Positions 35,229-43,616 of a DNA stretch of 64,000 nucleotides are shown here, piece by piece (positions within the stretch are counted from its first letter, which is position 1; every line of letters starts with the position of its first letter). This stretch comes from Sphingomonas sp. Leaf34. Lineage in GTDB: Bacteria; Pseudomonadota; Alphaproteobacteria; Sphingomonadales; Sphingomonadaceae. Below the pieces are notes generated by a model that was not told the DNA's origin, did not search any database, and saw only the letters and a list, made by a program, of their open reading frames with translations. The DNA lies in assembly GCF_001421805.1 (NCBI RefSeq), contig NZ_LMLC01000004.1, positions 124,001 to 188,000 on the forward strand, read 5' to 3'. Both the position numbers and the translations under genes were made by a program.

Positions 35229-35726
35229 ATGAGCGAAAAAGTGATACGGGAACGCGCGGCAGTCCAGGCCGCCTCGGACGAGGACCGCGCGAACTGGGCA
35301 CGGCTGATCGACGATCACACGCAGATCGCCGCGCAATGCATCGAGATCGCCGAACTATCGCAAGGTCCGCGCGAGCAGAGCGGGCTGGCCTCGCGCAAGC
35401 TGATAGAACTCGCGATCGCCGTGGCGAAACATCTCGACGTCGAGGACGAGGTGATCGACCGCACGGTCATCGCCATGGAGCCCCGGTTTTCGCCTGACAC
35501 CATCGCGATGATGGAGGAGGATCTCGAGATCCTCCGGTCGGACTGGAAGGTTTTTATCGGTCGATGGCTGCCGGTCATCTCGCAGAGCGAATGGGACAAG
35601 TTCGGCGTCCAGGCCAAGTCGATGCTCGATCGTCTCTCGGGCCAGGTGACGCTCGAGACCGAAATCCTCTACGACCATGCGTTGCGCGACGGCGTGGTCC
35701 GGGCCGGCGGCGCGGTGCTGCACTAG
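35229..35726 (+). CDS. Hemerythrin-like (HHE-type) four-helix protein
   Basis: A 165-residue, almost entirely helical protein. Candidate metal ligands are H30 (LIDDHTQIA), H68 and E72 (AKHLDVEDEVI) and a C-terminal His in LYDHALRDG, in the spacing of hemerythrin HHE domains. The match is weaker than in standard members, so the iron-binding role is inferred. Such proteins bind O2 or NO or sense iron. It is divergent from rpoBC, sharing a 391-bp intergenic region, and it faces the VanY-type gene (18 bp between stop codons). Confidence 0.65.
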   Translation: MSEKVIRERAAVQAASDEDRANWARLIDDHTQIAAQCIEIAELSQGPREQSGLASRKLIELAIAVAKHLDVEDEVIDRTVIAMEPRFSPDTIAMMEEDLEILRSDWKVFIGRWLPVISQSEWDKFGVQAKSMLDRLSGQVTLETEILYDHALRDGVVRAGGAVLH

Positions 35727-35744
35727 ATCGAATCGGCGCGCGCG

Positions 35745-36494
35745 TCAGCGGCGTTTCTTCTTCGACGATGGTTGTGCCGGCGCGATCGGCAGCGGCACGG
35801 GTGGCGACGTCGTAAACCGCACGACGATCGGCAACACCGCGGGATTGGCCGGATATTGCCGCCGCGCGCGGGCAAACAGAAAACGCGCCTTGGCCGCGCC
35901 CGGCGTGCTCTCGCTGGTGCCGACCCAGCGCCAGTGCCAGGGCTCCCACTTGACGTTCTGCTTGTTGCCGCCGGGAAAGCTCTGTTCGAACCCGAACCGC
36001 GGTGCATTGGCCCTTAGCCAGCGCGCGGCCGGGGTGGCGGCCATACAGGCCTCCGCGTCCGGACACCCGTTGGCGGGGCGCACCGCGAAATCGAGCGCAT
36101 AGCCGGTCGAGTGCTCGCTATAGCCTGGGGGGGCGACCGAGATCGCTCGGTCGGCCGCGCTGCTCGATTCGCCGCGGCAGAAGACGCCGCGCTGGCGCGC
36201 GATCGAACGCTGGCACGACAGCGCGCGAAGCTGACCCATCACCGCCGGATCGCCCTGCGCCGCGGCGAACAGTCGCAGCAGGTCGGGCAGGATGTCGGCG
36301 CGCACCACGCACGGATTGCCCACGGAATAGTCCGACGGCAGCGTGACGAGCTCGGTCTCGGGCGCGTCGCCGTAAGGCAGATGCCCGAAGGCGCGGCCGT
36401 CGGGCGCGATCGCCGCGCTCTGCCCCTCGCAGAGTTGCGCGTCCGCGATGGTCGGGGCGAAGAGGAGCGCGAGGGCCAGTGTGCGGTGCAACAT
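35745..36494 (-). CDS. VanY-type D-alanyl-D-alanine carboxypeptidase (M15)
   Basis: A 249-residue exported peptidase from the ATG at 36494; the much longer open frame upstream is a shadow of the pseudouridine synthase gene. A signal peptide is at residues 1-19 (LALALLFAPTIADAQ). Zinc ligands are H128 and D135 in SEHSTGYALDFAV and H187 in WEPWHWRW. Six or more cysteines suggest disulfides. Family members trim peptidoglycan stem peptides in the periplasm. The C-terminus ends in a basic SSKKKRR tail. Divergent from the RluA gene, 48 bp apart. Confidence 0.88.
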   Translation of the reverse strand: MLHRTLALALLFAPTIADAQLCEGQSAAIAPDGRAFGHLPYGDAPETELVTLPSDYSVGNPCVVRADILPDLLRLFAAAQGDPAVMGQLRALSCQRSIARQRGVFCRGESSSAADRAISVAPPGYSEHSTGYALDFAVRPANGCPDAEACMAATPAARWLRANAPRFGFEQSFPGGNKQNVKWEPWHWRWVGTSESTPGAAKARFLFARARRQYPANPAVLPIVVRFTTSPPVPLPIAPAQPSSKKKRR

Positions 36495-36542
36495 CGACGC
36501 GGGCTCTGGCACGCAGGCGCTAATGATGGCAAGGGCGGCGCC

Positions 36543-37262
36543 ATGCATGGTGAACGCGTACTCTTCCTCGACGGCGAGGCCCTGGTGATCGACAAGCCCG
36601 CAGGGCTGCCGGTCGATCCGCCCCGCGATGGCTCGTTGAGCCTCGAAAATCATCTCGAAAGCCTGAAGTTCGGCTTCCAGCGCTGGCCCAAGGCCGTCCA
36701 CCGGCTCGACCGCGACACGAGCGGCTGTCTGCTCCTGTCGCGCAATCCCAAGGCGCATGCCCGCCTGCAGCAGGCGTTCGAGCAGGGCCTTGTGTCGAAG
36801 CGCTACGTCGCGCTGCTCGACGGCGTGGTCGAGGGCACGTCGGGCCTCATCGAGATGGCGTTGGGCAAGGTCAGCACCGCCGAGACCGGCTGGCGGATGG
36901 TCGAGGATCCCAACGGCAAGAAATCGCGCACCAAGTGGCGCGTCCTCGAGATCAAGGACGGCCGCTCGCTGGTCGAGTTCCTGCCCGAGACCGGCCGCAC
37001 GCACCAGATCCGCGTCCACGCGGCCAGCGGCCTCGGCGCACCGGTGGTCGGCGACGGCGTGTACGGCAAGGCGGATGGCCTCGGCATGATGCTTCACGCG
37101 CAGCGGCTGATCGTGCCGCGCCCTGGCAAGCCCGACGTGCTCGCCGAAGCCCCCTTGCCGGAGCGGTTCGCCAAGGCCGGGTTCGCCGACGAGGTCGCGC
37201 CTGCGCCCGCGGCGGCTGCGGATGCGGCCGACATCGCGACGCCTGCACCCACTGACGATTGA
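36543..37262 (+). CDS. RluA-family RNA pseudouridine synthase
   Basis: A 239-residue enzyme that isomerises uridine to pseudouridine in rRNA or tRNA. The catalytic motif HRLDRDTSG is at residues 53-61, with the nucleophile at D56. Other marks are VIDKPAGLPVDP and GRTHQIRVHAA. It has no S4 domain and ends in an Ala/Pro/Asp-rich tail of about 25 residues. The start is the first ATG of a close pair at 36543. The arfB gene follows 21 bp later, so a translation-related operon is likely. The exact target base is unknown. Confidence 0.9.
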   Translation: MHGERVLFLDGEALVIDKPAGLPVDPPRDGSLSLENHLESLKFGFQRWPKAVHRLDRDTSGCLLLSRNPKAHARLQQAFEQGLVSKRYVALLDGVVEGTSGLIEMALGKVSTAETGWRMVEDPNGKKSRTKWRVLEIKDGRSLVEFLPETGRTHQIRVHAASGLGAPVVGDGVYGKADGLGMMLHAQRLIVPRPGKPDVLAEAPLPERFAKAGFADEVAPAPAAAADAADIATPAPTDD

Positions 37263-37283
37263 GCGGCCTGAGGGAAGGGGCTG

Positions 37284-37709
37284 ATGGTCGCGATCCCGAT
37301 AACCCGGTCCATCGCGATCGATGACAGCGAACTGATCGAGAGCACGACTCGGTCGGGCGGTCCCGGTGGGCAGCACGTCAACACCACCGACAGCGCGGTG
37401 ATCCTGCGGTTCGATGTCGGCCTGTCGCCGGGATTGCCGTTGGCGGTGAAGAACCGGATCGCGGTGCTCGCCGGATCGCGGCTCACGCGCGACGGCGTGC
37501 TGGTGCTGCGGAGCGAAGGATCGCGGTCGCAATTGCTCAACCGGCAGGAGGTCCGCGAGCGGCTCGTCGCGCTGATCAAGGAAGCCACGATCGTCCCCAA
37601 GGCGCGACGCGCGACCAAGCCGTCCAAGGCGGCAAGGGCACGCCGGGTCGATACCAAGAAGGTACGCAGTGGCGTGAAGGCGGGACGGGGCAAGGTCCGC
37701 GACGATTAA
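37284..37709 (+). CDS. arfB: Peptidyl-tRNA hydrolase ArfB (ribosome rescue)
   Basis: A 141-residue class-I release-factor-like protein. The catalytic GGQ is at residues 28-30 in RSGGPGGQHVNTTDSAV. A basic C-terminal tail (KARRATKPSKAARARR...KVRSGVKAGRGK) is the part known to enter the empty mRNA channel of stalled ribosomes. It releases peptides from non-stop complexes independently of a stop codon. Length agrees with E. coli ArfB (140). It follows the pseudouridine synthase gene closely. Confidence 0.95.
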   Translation: MVAIPITRSIAIDDSELIESTTRSGGPGGQHVNTTDSAVILRFDVGLSPGLPLAVKNRIAVLAGSRLTRDGVLVLRSEGSRSQLLNRQEVRERLVALIKEATIVPKARRATKPSKAARARRVDTKKVRSGVKAGRGKVRDD

Positions 37710-37743
37710 GCGACAAGGCAGTGCCTCAGCCTCCCCCGAAACT

Positions 37744-37827
37744 CGTCACCCCGGCGAAAGCTGGGGTATCCTTGAGGAATGCGACACGCGCGCCGACATG
37801 GAGACTCCAGCGTTCGCTGGGGTGACG
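37744..37827. repeat. Palindromic intergenic repeat, family B
   Basis: CGTCACCCCGGCGAAAGCTGGGGT (37744-37767) is inverted at 37804-37827 (ACTCCAGCGTTCGCTGGGGTGACG) with three mismatches and a 36-bp spacer. It lies in the 167-bp gap between arfB and msrC. A related half site is at about 61782-61808 (CACCCCAGCGTTCGCCGGGG). Confidence 0.75.
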
Positions 37828-37876
37828 GACATTTGAGCGTGCCGGCTTCAAGACGCCGCCGACCAAGGAAGAAGAC

Positions 37877-38362
37877 ATGTACCAGTTCGATATTGCCGCC
37901 GGCAGCAAGGCCGATCTCTACCGCGACCTGCTTGCCGCGCTCGACGCGCTGACCGCGGACGAGCGCGATCCGATCGCCAACATGGCCAACGCCGCCGCGC
38001 TGGTGTGGGAATATCTGCCCGACCTGAACTGGGCCGGCTTCTATCGGCTTGTCGAAGGCGAGCTCGTGCTCGGGCCGTTCCAGGGCAAGGTCGCGTGCAT
38101 CCGCATCCCGGTCGGCAAGGGGGTCTGCGGTGCCGCTGCGGCAACACTGACGACGCAGCGGGTCGACGACGTGCATGCCTTCCCCGGCCATATCGCCTGC
38201 GACGCCGCGAGCCGCTCCGAGCTCGTGGTGCCGGTGTCGAAGGACGGCGTGCTGATCGCCGTGCTCGATCTCGACAGCCCCGAACCCGCGCGGTTCGATG
38301 CCGAGGATGCCGCCGGATGCGAAGCGCTGGCGGCCTTGCTCGGCGAGCGGCTGGCGATCTGA
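37877..38362 (+). CDS. msrC: Free methionine-(R)-sulfoxide reductase (GAF domain)
   Basis: A 161-residue single GAF-domain enzyme. The family cysteines are C74 (KVACIRIP), C84 (GKGVCGAA) and C108 (HIACDA), equivalent to the catalytic and resolving cysteines of fRMsr. ELVVPVSKDGVLIAVLDLDSP completes the signature. It reduces free Met-(R)-sulfoxide with thioredoxin in the cytoplasm. Length matches the E. coli protein (165). It is probably a single-gene unit, preceded by a palindromic repeat. Confidence 0.93.
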   Translation: MYQFDIAAGSKADLYRDLLAALDALTADERDPIANMANAAALVWEYLPDLNWAGFYRLVEGELVLGPFQGKVACIRIPVGKGVCGAAAATLTTQRVDDVHAFPGHIACDAASRSELVVPVSKDGVLIAVLDLDSPEPARFDAEDAAGCEALAALLGERLAI

Positions 38363-38473
38363 TCCGTTTCGGGACGGTACGTCCGCTGGCGAGTCGCTCC
38401 CGGTTTTGGTAAGCAACCCGTTAAGACATCCGGCGTTTGCGCGGGATAGGGTGGCAGAACCTGGGAGACGGAC

Positions 38474-39601
38474 ATGCGGAGCCTTTTGATCGCAAGCGCA
38501 GGGCTTGCCATCGCCAGTGGCGGCACGGCGGAGGCGCAGCACCGCCCCGGCGCGAGCTACGGCGTTCCTGGTGTCGTGATGCAGGCGCCGATGGCCACGC
38601 CGCACCGCCCCGGTCCGATCGCAGCGCGTCCTCCCGTCGTGCAGTCGTCGTCACAGGTCGTCGGGCATCGGGCTCCACGCTGGGGCAGCAAGATCGGTGG
38701 GCGCTGGTGGGGCGGCGCGAACGCCCCCGGCGGTTGGGCCGCCTATCGCCGTCCGGACCGAGGTTGGACGGTGCCAGGCTATTGGAATGCCCCGCGCTTC
38801 TACGTCAATGATTGGTCGACTTATGGTCTGCCACGGCCGCCACAGGGATATTACTGGACGCGCTATTATGACGATGCGGTGCTCATCGACCCGCGAGGTT
38901 CGGTTTACGACACGGTAAGCGGCACCGATTGGGATCGCTATGATTCCGGGGGGTTCACCGCCGCCGTGCCGCAGGACTACGCCCAGACTGAAACAGTCTA
39001 TGCCGACCCGGCCTATGCCGACCCGATCTATACCGACCCGGTCGATCGCCGGTACACCGCGCCCTATCAGGATCGCGCACCGCGCCGCGATACGGGTCTT
39101 GGCGGCGCAGCGGTCGGCGCGGTTGCAGGCGGTGTCGCGGGCAACCTGATCGCGGGGCGCGGCAATCGGCTGGGCGGTACGCTGATCGGGGCGGGAGTCG
39201 GTGCGGCGGCCGGCTATGCGATCGATAAGGGCGAAGACCGCAGCCGCGAGGTACCACCACCCCGCCGCGAATATGGCGCGCGCTATGCGCCCCCCCCACC
39301 GGTCTACGCCCCGGCCTATGCGACCGACCCGGCGCCGCCGGTGTCGTATGGCGCAGGTTATCCGCAACCACGCTACGCGGCGGCCGGACGGGGTGGAACA
39401 TGGGTTTCGCCGGACGGACTGACGACGGTGACCACGACGAACGGCAGCGTCTATGCAACGGGCGCGTCCACGGTGGTGGTCCAGTCCGCGCCGATGGTGA
39501 CGACAACGACCACGACGGACTATTACGATACCGTTTCGTACGCACCGCGGAAAGCCTGGCACAAGCGCGTCCGTGCGCGCCCGCGCTGCAATTGCCGGTG
39601 A
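38474..39601 (+). CDS. RcnB-like periplasmic protein with glycine-zipper domain
   Basis: A 375-residue protein with signal peptide at residues 1-22 (LLIASAGLAIASGGTAEAQ). Residues about 95-145 contain the RcnB motif (GYYWTRYYDDAVLIDPRGSVYDTV). A glycine-zipper pair follows at about 210-255 (GGAAVGAVAGGVAGNLIAG, then GGTLIGAGVGAAAGYAIDKG). The ends are Tyr/Pro-rich and Thr-rich (TTTTTTDYYDT). RcnB proteins are periplasmic and linked to metal homeostasis; glycine zippers anchor outer-membrane lipoproteins. Here there is no lipobox cysteine. The combination is common in sphingomonads, with unknown function. Confidence 0.82.
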   Translation: MRSLLIASAGLAIASGGTAEAQHRPGASYGVPGVVMQAPMATPHRPGPIAARPPVVQSSSQVVGHRAPRWGSKIGGRWWGGANAPGGWAAYRRPDRGWTVPGYWNAPRFYVNDWSTYGLPRPPQGYYWTRYYDDAVLIDPRGSVYDTVSGTDWDRYDSGGFTAAVPQDYAQTETVYADPAYADPIYTDPVDRRYTAPYQDRAPRRDTGLGGAAVGAVAGGVAGNLIAGRGNRLGGTLIGAGVGAAAGYAIDKGEDRSREVPPPRREYGARYAPPPPVYAPAYATDPAPPVSYGAGYPQPRYAAAGRGGTWVSPDGLTTVTTTNGSVYATGASTVVVQSAPMVTTTTTTDYYDTVSYAPRKAWHKRVRARPRCNCR

Positions 39602-40219
39602 TCGCCGCTGCTCGCCCTTGAGCCGGCCCGCGAGACCTAACTCCAGTGCACGGTTCGATGGGCGTGCGGAATTTGCGTCTCGATCTGGCGGCGGCCGTCC
39701 CGGCATCGCTCTGGTCGACACCTACGCCCTGCCGTCGCGGCCATTCTGGTGACGGGGCGAGCCGAAGCCGCACGAGAGCGCGCCGGGCCGCGCGGTCCAG
39801 ATGCCGCTCGCCGCGTGTTCCGACGCGATAGGTCTCCGTCTGTCGATGGCGAGGGTTGGGCGCTCCGTTGCGAGACGCGCGGCGCGGCGGGTGGTCGATA
39901 CCGCCATAAATGGCAACGGCTGGACCCGATCGCAGGCGCAGGCCCCGGTCGCGCCGAAGTTCACCGTCCGCGCGTCTCACGACGCGATGCTGGCGATGAA
40001 AACGGTTTCCGTCCCGGTGATCGAGGCGCGCACCGACGCGCCGATCGCAGCAGGCGGGAGGCCCATTCCGACGAGCCGTGACGGGGCCGCAAGCGATCCG
40101 CCGGCGCCAGGGGGGCAGAAGGTGACGGAGGGGGCGAACACGCGCCCTGCGGTTCGCTTACCGCCCCCCCGTCCGGCAAGCGCGTGCCACCTTCCCCTCA
40201 CGGGGGAGGATTTTGGGGA
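39602..40219. other. Gene-poor interval between the RcnB-like gene and the hydroxyproline cluster
   Basis: 618 bp with several short overlapping open frames on both strands, none with a convincing start, ribosome-binding site or family pattern. The right end (40161-40213) is a half copy of the family A repeat (GCCACCTTCCCCTCACGGGGGAGG). The centre could be a decayed gene, but I see no recognisable remnant. Confidence 0.6.
40161..40213. repeat. Family A repeat, half copy
   Basis: Contains CGCCCCCCCGTCCGGCAAGC, GTGCCACCTTCCCC and TCACGGGGGAGGATTTTGGGG. It matches one inverted half of the elements at 19374 and 61621. It sits immediately downstream of the M24 peptidase gene stop. Confidence 0.65.
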
Positions 40220-41395
40220 TCAACCGAACGGGCGGTTGATCGCAGGTTGCGGTTCGGTGAACCAGGCCGCGCCGGTATCGGTGACGTGGAAATGATCTTC
40301 GAGCCGGATGCCGAAGCGGTCGGGCACGACGATCATCGGCTCGTTCGAGAAGCACATGCCGGGCGCCAGTGGCGTGCGGTCGCCGCGGACCAGATAGGCG
40401 GGTTCGTGGATAGACAGGCCGATGCCGTGGCCCGTGCGATGCGGGAGTCCCGGGAGGCGGTAATCGGGCCCGAGCCCGGCCTTTTCGAGCACGACGCGGG
40501 CGGCGGCGTCGATCGCTTCGCAGGGGACGCCGGGCCGTACTGCATCGAACGCCGCGGCCTGCGCCTCGTGTTCGATATCCCAGATCGCGCGCGCCTCGTC
40601 GCCGACCTCGCCGAACGCATAGGTCCGCGTGATGTCCGAATGATAGCCCTCCACTTGGCAGCCGGTGTCGATCAGCACGAGCTGGTCCTCCTCGAGCCGC
40701 TGGTCGCCGGGCAGGCCGTGCGGGAACGCGGTCGCTTGGCCGAACTGGACCGCGCAGAAATACGAGCCCGACGACCCGATTGCGCGGTGCGCGTCGTCGA
40801 TGAAGCGGATCACGGCGCTGGCGGCGATGCCGGGGTGGAGGATGCGCGCGGCGCGGCGCTGGACGTCGAGCGTCATCGCCTTGGCCTGGCGCAGCACGGC
40901 GAGCTCGGCGGGGCTCTTGATCATCCGGCAGGCGTCGATCACCGCCGCACCGTGGGCGACGTCGAGCCGGGTGGCGGCCAGCGCGCTTGCCATGCCGTAG
41001 GGGAGCTGCGGGTCGAGCAGCAGCCGGCCCGCGACCGCGTCGGCCACCAGCGCGTAGGGGCTCTCATCCTCTTCCCAGAGCCGCAGATCGGCCGCGATCT
41101 CGACCGCGGCCTCGAGCGACCCCTGTTCGAAGCGCGGGCAGATCAGGATCGGCTGGCCCTTCACGGGCAGCAGCAGCGCGACGAGGCGCTCAGTCGCGCC
41201 CCACGGGATGCCCGCGAAATAGCGCAGGCTCGCCCCGGCGCCGATCAGCAGCGCGTCGGCACCCGCCGCCTCGGTCAGCGCGCGCGCCTTGTCCAACCGC
41301 GCGGTGCGCTCGGCCACTGCGATCCGCGGCGCAGGCGTCGCCCAGGGGACGATCGTCGCGAGTTCGCCCGCTATCGAGGATCCGCCGATGGTCAT
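40220..41395 (-). CDS. M24-family Xaa-Pro peptidase (prolidase-like)
   Basis: A 391-residue creatinase-type N-domain plus pita-bread metallopeptidase. Metal ligands are in LIDTGCQVEGYHSDITRTY (two Asp), HRTGHGIGLSIHE (His), FSNEPMIV (Glu) and IRLEDHFHV (Glu), so the binuclear site is complete. It is expected to release N-terminal residues from Xaa-Pro or Xaa-hydroxyproline peptides. The gene follows the FAD dehydrogenase and overlaps it by 4 bp. In the context of the hydroxyproline genes I infer that it supplies free hydroxyproline from collagen- or plant-derived peptides; the exact substrate is not shown. Confidence 0.9.
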   Translation of the reverse strand: MTIGGSSIAGELATIVPWATPAPRIAVAERTARLDKARALTEAAGADALLIGAGASLRYFAGIPWGATERLVALLLPVKGQPILICPRFEQGSLEAAVEIAADLRLWEEDESPYALVADAVAGRLLLDPQLPYGMASALAATRLDVAHGAAVIDACRMIKSPAELAVLRQAKAMTLDVQRRAARILHPGIAASAVIRFIDDAHRAIGSSGSYFCAVQFGQATAFPHGLPGDQRLEEDQLVLIDTGCQVEGYHSDITRTYAFGEVGDEARAIWDIEHEAQAAAFDAVRPGVPCEAIDAAARVVLEKAGLGPDYRLPGLPHRTGHGIGLSIHEPAYLVRGDRTPLAPGMCFSNEPMIVVPDRFGIRLEDHFHVTDTGAAWFTEPQPAINRPFG

Positions 41396-42639
41396 GCACG
41401 AGGTCCTTTTCTAGCGAAGCGGTCGAGGTCGAACGGCGCGAGCGGCACCGCCGGGGTATCCCCCGCCAGCATCGCCGCGACGAGCATCGCGGTCACCGGC
41501 GCAAGCGTGAGCCCGAGATGGTGATGCCCGAACGCATAAGCGAGGTTGGCGTGGCGCGTCGACCGGCCGATCGCGGGGAGATAGTCGGGCAGCGTCGGCC
41601 TTGCTCCCATCCAGCGGTCGAACGGTCCTTCGATCGGCAGGCCGAGCGATCGGACGTGATGCTCCAGCCGGTCCCATTTGCGCGGATCGGGCGCGCCGTC
41701 GGGATCGCCGAATTCGACGAAACTCGCCGCCTGCACGCACCCGGCATAGCGCGTGACGATCATCGAGCGATCCTCGAACACGACCGGCGGCAGGTCGGCA
41801 GGCCAGCCATCGGCGCGGGCGCGGATGTGATAGCCGCGCTCGGCGATCATCGGGACGCGGTAGCCGAGCGGTTCGAGCAGCGCGCGCGACCGGACGCCTG
41901 CGGTCACCAATACCCGATCGAAGGCGTGTCCGACGACGGCGATCCGACCGGCGTCTTGCGTCAATCGCGCCGCCTCGCGGACGATCCGGCCGCCGCGTGC
42001 CGCGACCGCGGCTTCGAGTGCCATGGCGAGCGTGCGGAGATCGGCAATCTGGCCGCTGCCGATGAAGCGGATCGCGCCGCCGACCGGATCGGCGAGGAAA
42101 CCGAGCCGGTGCAGCAGGTCGGGGCCGGCGTCCGCGATCCGCGCCGTCCCGATCGCGGTGCGCGCCCAGCGGTCGCGGCCGGCGCGCGCGCTGACGGGCG
42201 TGTCCCAGACGACGATATGGCCGGTCTGGCGGAGCAGATCGGGGGTGCCGAGCATGCCGACCAGATCGCGCCACGCGGGCATCGCGCCGGCGAGCAGCGG
42301 CGTCAGCGCGGCCGTCCCCGCGGCGAATTTTGCCGGTGTCGAGGCAGCGACCATCCGCGCGGCGAACGGCAGCCAGTACGCCGCCATTGACGGCGGCAGC
42401 GCCAGCGCCCCCCCCGCGCCGAACAGCCGCTTGGGCACCGAGCATATTGCGGCCGGGGAAGCGAGCGGCTCTACCTGCTCGACCGCGATGTGTCCGGCAT
42501 TGCCCCAGGATGCGGCATTGTAATCGGTGCCGCGTTCGAACACACTTACGCTATACCCGCGATCGAGCAGCGCGATGGCGCAGCACAGTCCGACCACGCC
42601 GCCGCCCACTATGGCAATTTCCGGACCGATCGTTTGCAA
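41392..42639 (-). CDS. FAD-dependent D-amino acid dehydrogenase, probable D-hydroxyproline dehydrogenase
   Basis: A 415-residue DadA-like flavoprotein. The FAD-binding motif IVGGGVVGLCCAIALLDRG is at residues 9-27 followed by E35. SWGNAGHIAVEQVEPLASP is the DadA/hydroxyproline-dehydrogenase signature, and the C-terminus has IGRSTRHANLAYAFGHHHLGLTLAP. Family members oxidise D-amino acids to imines with electrons passed to the respiratory chain. The flanking epimerase and deaminase make cis-4-hydroxy-D-proline the likely substrate, giving 1-pyrroline-4-hydroxy-2-carboxylate. It is a single-chain enzyme rather than the multi-subunit LhpBEF type. Divergent from the DapA-family gene. Confidence 0.88.
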   Translation of the reverse strand: MQTIGPEIAIVGGGVVGLCCAIALLDRGYSVSVFERGTDYNAASWGNAGHIAVEQVEPLASPAAICSVPKRLFGAGGALALPPSMAAYWLPFAARMVAASTPAKFAAGTAALTPLLAGAMPAWRDLVGMLGTPDLLRQTGHIVVWDTPVSARAGRDRWARTAIGTARIADAGPDLLHRLGFLADPVGGAIRFIGSGQIADLRTLAMALEAAVAARGGRIVREAARLTQDAGRIAVVGHAFDRVLVTAGVRSRALLEPLGYRVPMIAERGYHIRARADGWPADLPPVVFEDRSMIVTRYAGCVQAASFVEFGDPDGAPDPRKWDRLEHHVRSLGLPIEGPFDRWMGARPTLPDYLPAIGRSTRHANLAYAFGHHHLGLTLAPVTAMLVAAMLAGDTPAVPLAPFDLDRFARKGPRA

Positions 42640-42671
42640 TCCGTTTCTCCCATTGCTTCACGCCGACGATT

Positions 42672-42681
42672 TCGTATACGA
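42672..42681. promoter_or_regulatory. GntR/FCD-type operator
   Basis: TCGTATACGA is a perfect 10-bp palindrome in the 74-bp intergenic region between the divergent FAD dehydrogenase and deaminase genes. It fits the TNGTNNNACNA pattern of FadR-subfamily GntR regulators. A GntR-FCD gene is the last gene of the rightward operon. Confidence 0.7.
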
Positions 42682-42713
42682 TATATAGCGAAACGATGGA
42701 AGGTCGATACCGA

Positions 42714-43616
42714 ATGTCTGTCGAATGGAGGGGCGTGTTTCCGGCCGTGACGACGCAGATCCGCGAGGACATGCGCGTTGATCTCGCCGACACGCAGCGC
42801 GTCGTCGACGACCTGATCCGCGACGGCGTGAACGGGGTGATCGCGCTCGGCACGGTCGGCGAGAATAACTCGTTCGACTATGATGAAAAGGTCTCGGTGC
42901 TGACCGCGATCGTCGAGGCGGTCGCGGGGCGCGTCCCCGTCATCACCGGCGTCTCCGAATATGATACGCGCCGCGCGGTGCGCTATGCGCAGGCGGCGGA
43001 GAAGGCTGGCGCGGACGGTCTGATGCTGTTGCCGCCGATGGTCTATGTGCCCAAGCCGCATGAGCTGGTGGCGCATTTCAAGGGGGTCGCGGAGCAGGTC
43101 GGCCTGCCGATCATGCTCTACAACAATCCGCCCGCCTATCGCACGCTGATCGACAACGACGTGCTGGCGGCACTGGTCGACGTCGCGAACATCGTCGCCG
43201 TCAAGGAATCGGCGCCCGACACGCGGCGTTTCACCGACGTGAAGACCGCGTTCGGCGACCGCTACGTGCTGTTCGCGGGGCTCGACGACGTCGCGCTCGA
43301 GGGGTTGTATCTGGGCGCGCAGGGGTGGGTCTCGGGGCTTACCAACGCATTCCCGCGCGAGTCGGTCGCGCTCGTCGACGCGTTCGTGCGCGGCGATCAT
43401 GCCAAGGCGATGGAGATTTATCGCTGGTTCATGCCGCTACTCCACCTCGATGCCGAGCATGATCTGGTCCAGTCGATCAAGCTGGCCGAGCAGGTCATGG
43501 GTCGTGGGTCCGAACGCGTCCTGCCGCCGCGTTATCCGCTGATCGGCGCCCGCCGTGCCGAGGTGATCGCGATGGTCGAGCACGCAGCGGCGACGCGCCC
43601 GACGCTCTCGAACTGA
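42714..43616 (+). CDS. DapA-family lyase, probable 1-pyrroline-4-hydroxy-2-carboxylate deaminase
   Basis: A 300-residue TIM-barrel Schiff-base enzyme. The catalytic lysine is K164 (VAVKESAPDTRRF) and the proton-relay tyrosine Y136 (MLYNNPPAY); the pyruvate-loop motif is GTVGENNSF instead of the GTTGE of DapA. The start is the second of two in-frame ATGs, with GGAAGG upstream of it. In the dihydrodipicolinate synthase superfamily, the hydroxyproline pathway member deaminates and dehydrates 1-pyrroline-4-hydroxy-2-carboxylate to alpha-ketoglutarate semialdehyde. The neighbours make that assignment likely over lysine synthesis. Its stop shares a base with the epimerase ATG. Confidence 0.85.
   Translation: MSVEWRGVFPAVTTQIREDMRVDLADTQRVVDDLIRDGVNGVIALGTVGENNSFDYDEKVSVLTAIVEAVAGRVPVITGVSEYDTRRAVRYAQAAEKAGADGLMLLPPMVYVPKPHELVAHFKGVAEQVGLPIMLYNNPPAYRTLIDNDVLAALVDVANIVAVKESAPDTRRFTDVKTAFGDRYVLFAGLDDVALEGLYLGAQGWVSGLTNAFPRESVALVDAFVRGDHAKAMEIYRWFMPLLHLDAEHDLVQSIKLAEQVMGRGSERVLPPRYPLIGARRAEVIAMVEHAAATRPTLSN

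Noticed and set aside
39749..40295. Overlapping plus-strand open frames after the RcnB-like gene
   Set aside because: They overlap each other and the M24 gene end, include the family A half repeat, and have no ribosome-binding site or recognisable domain.
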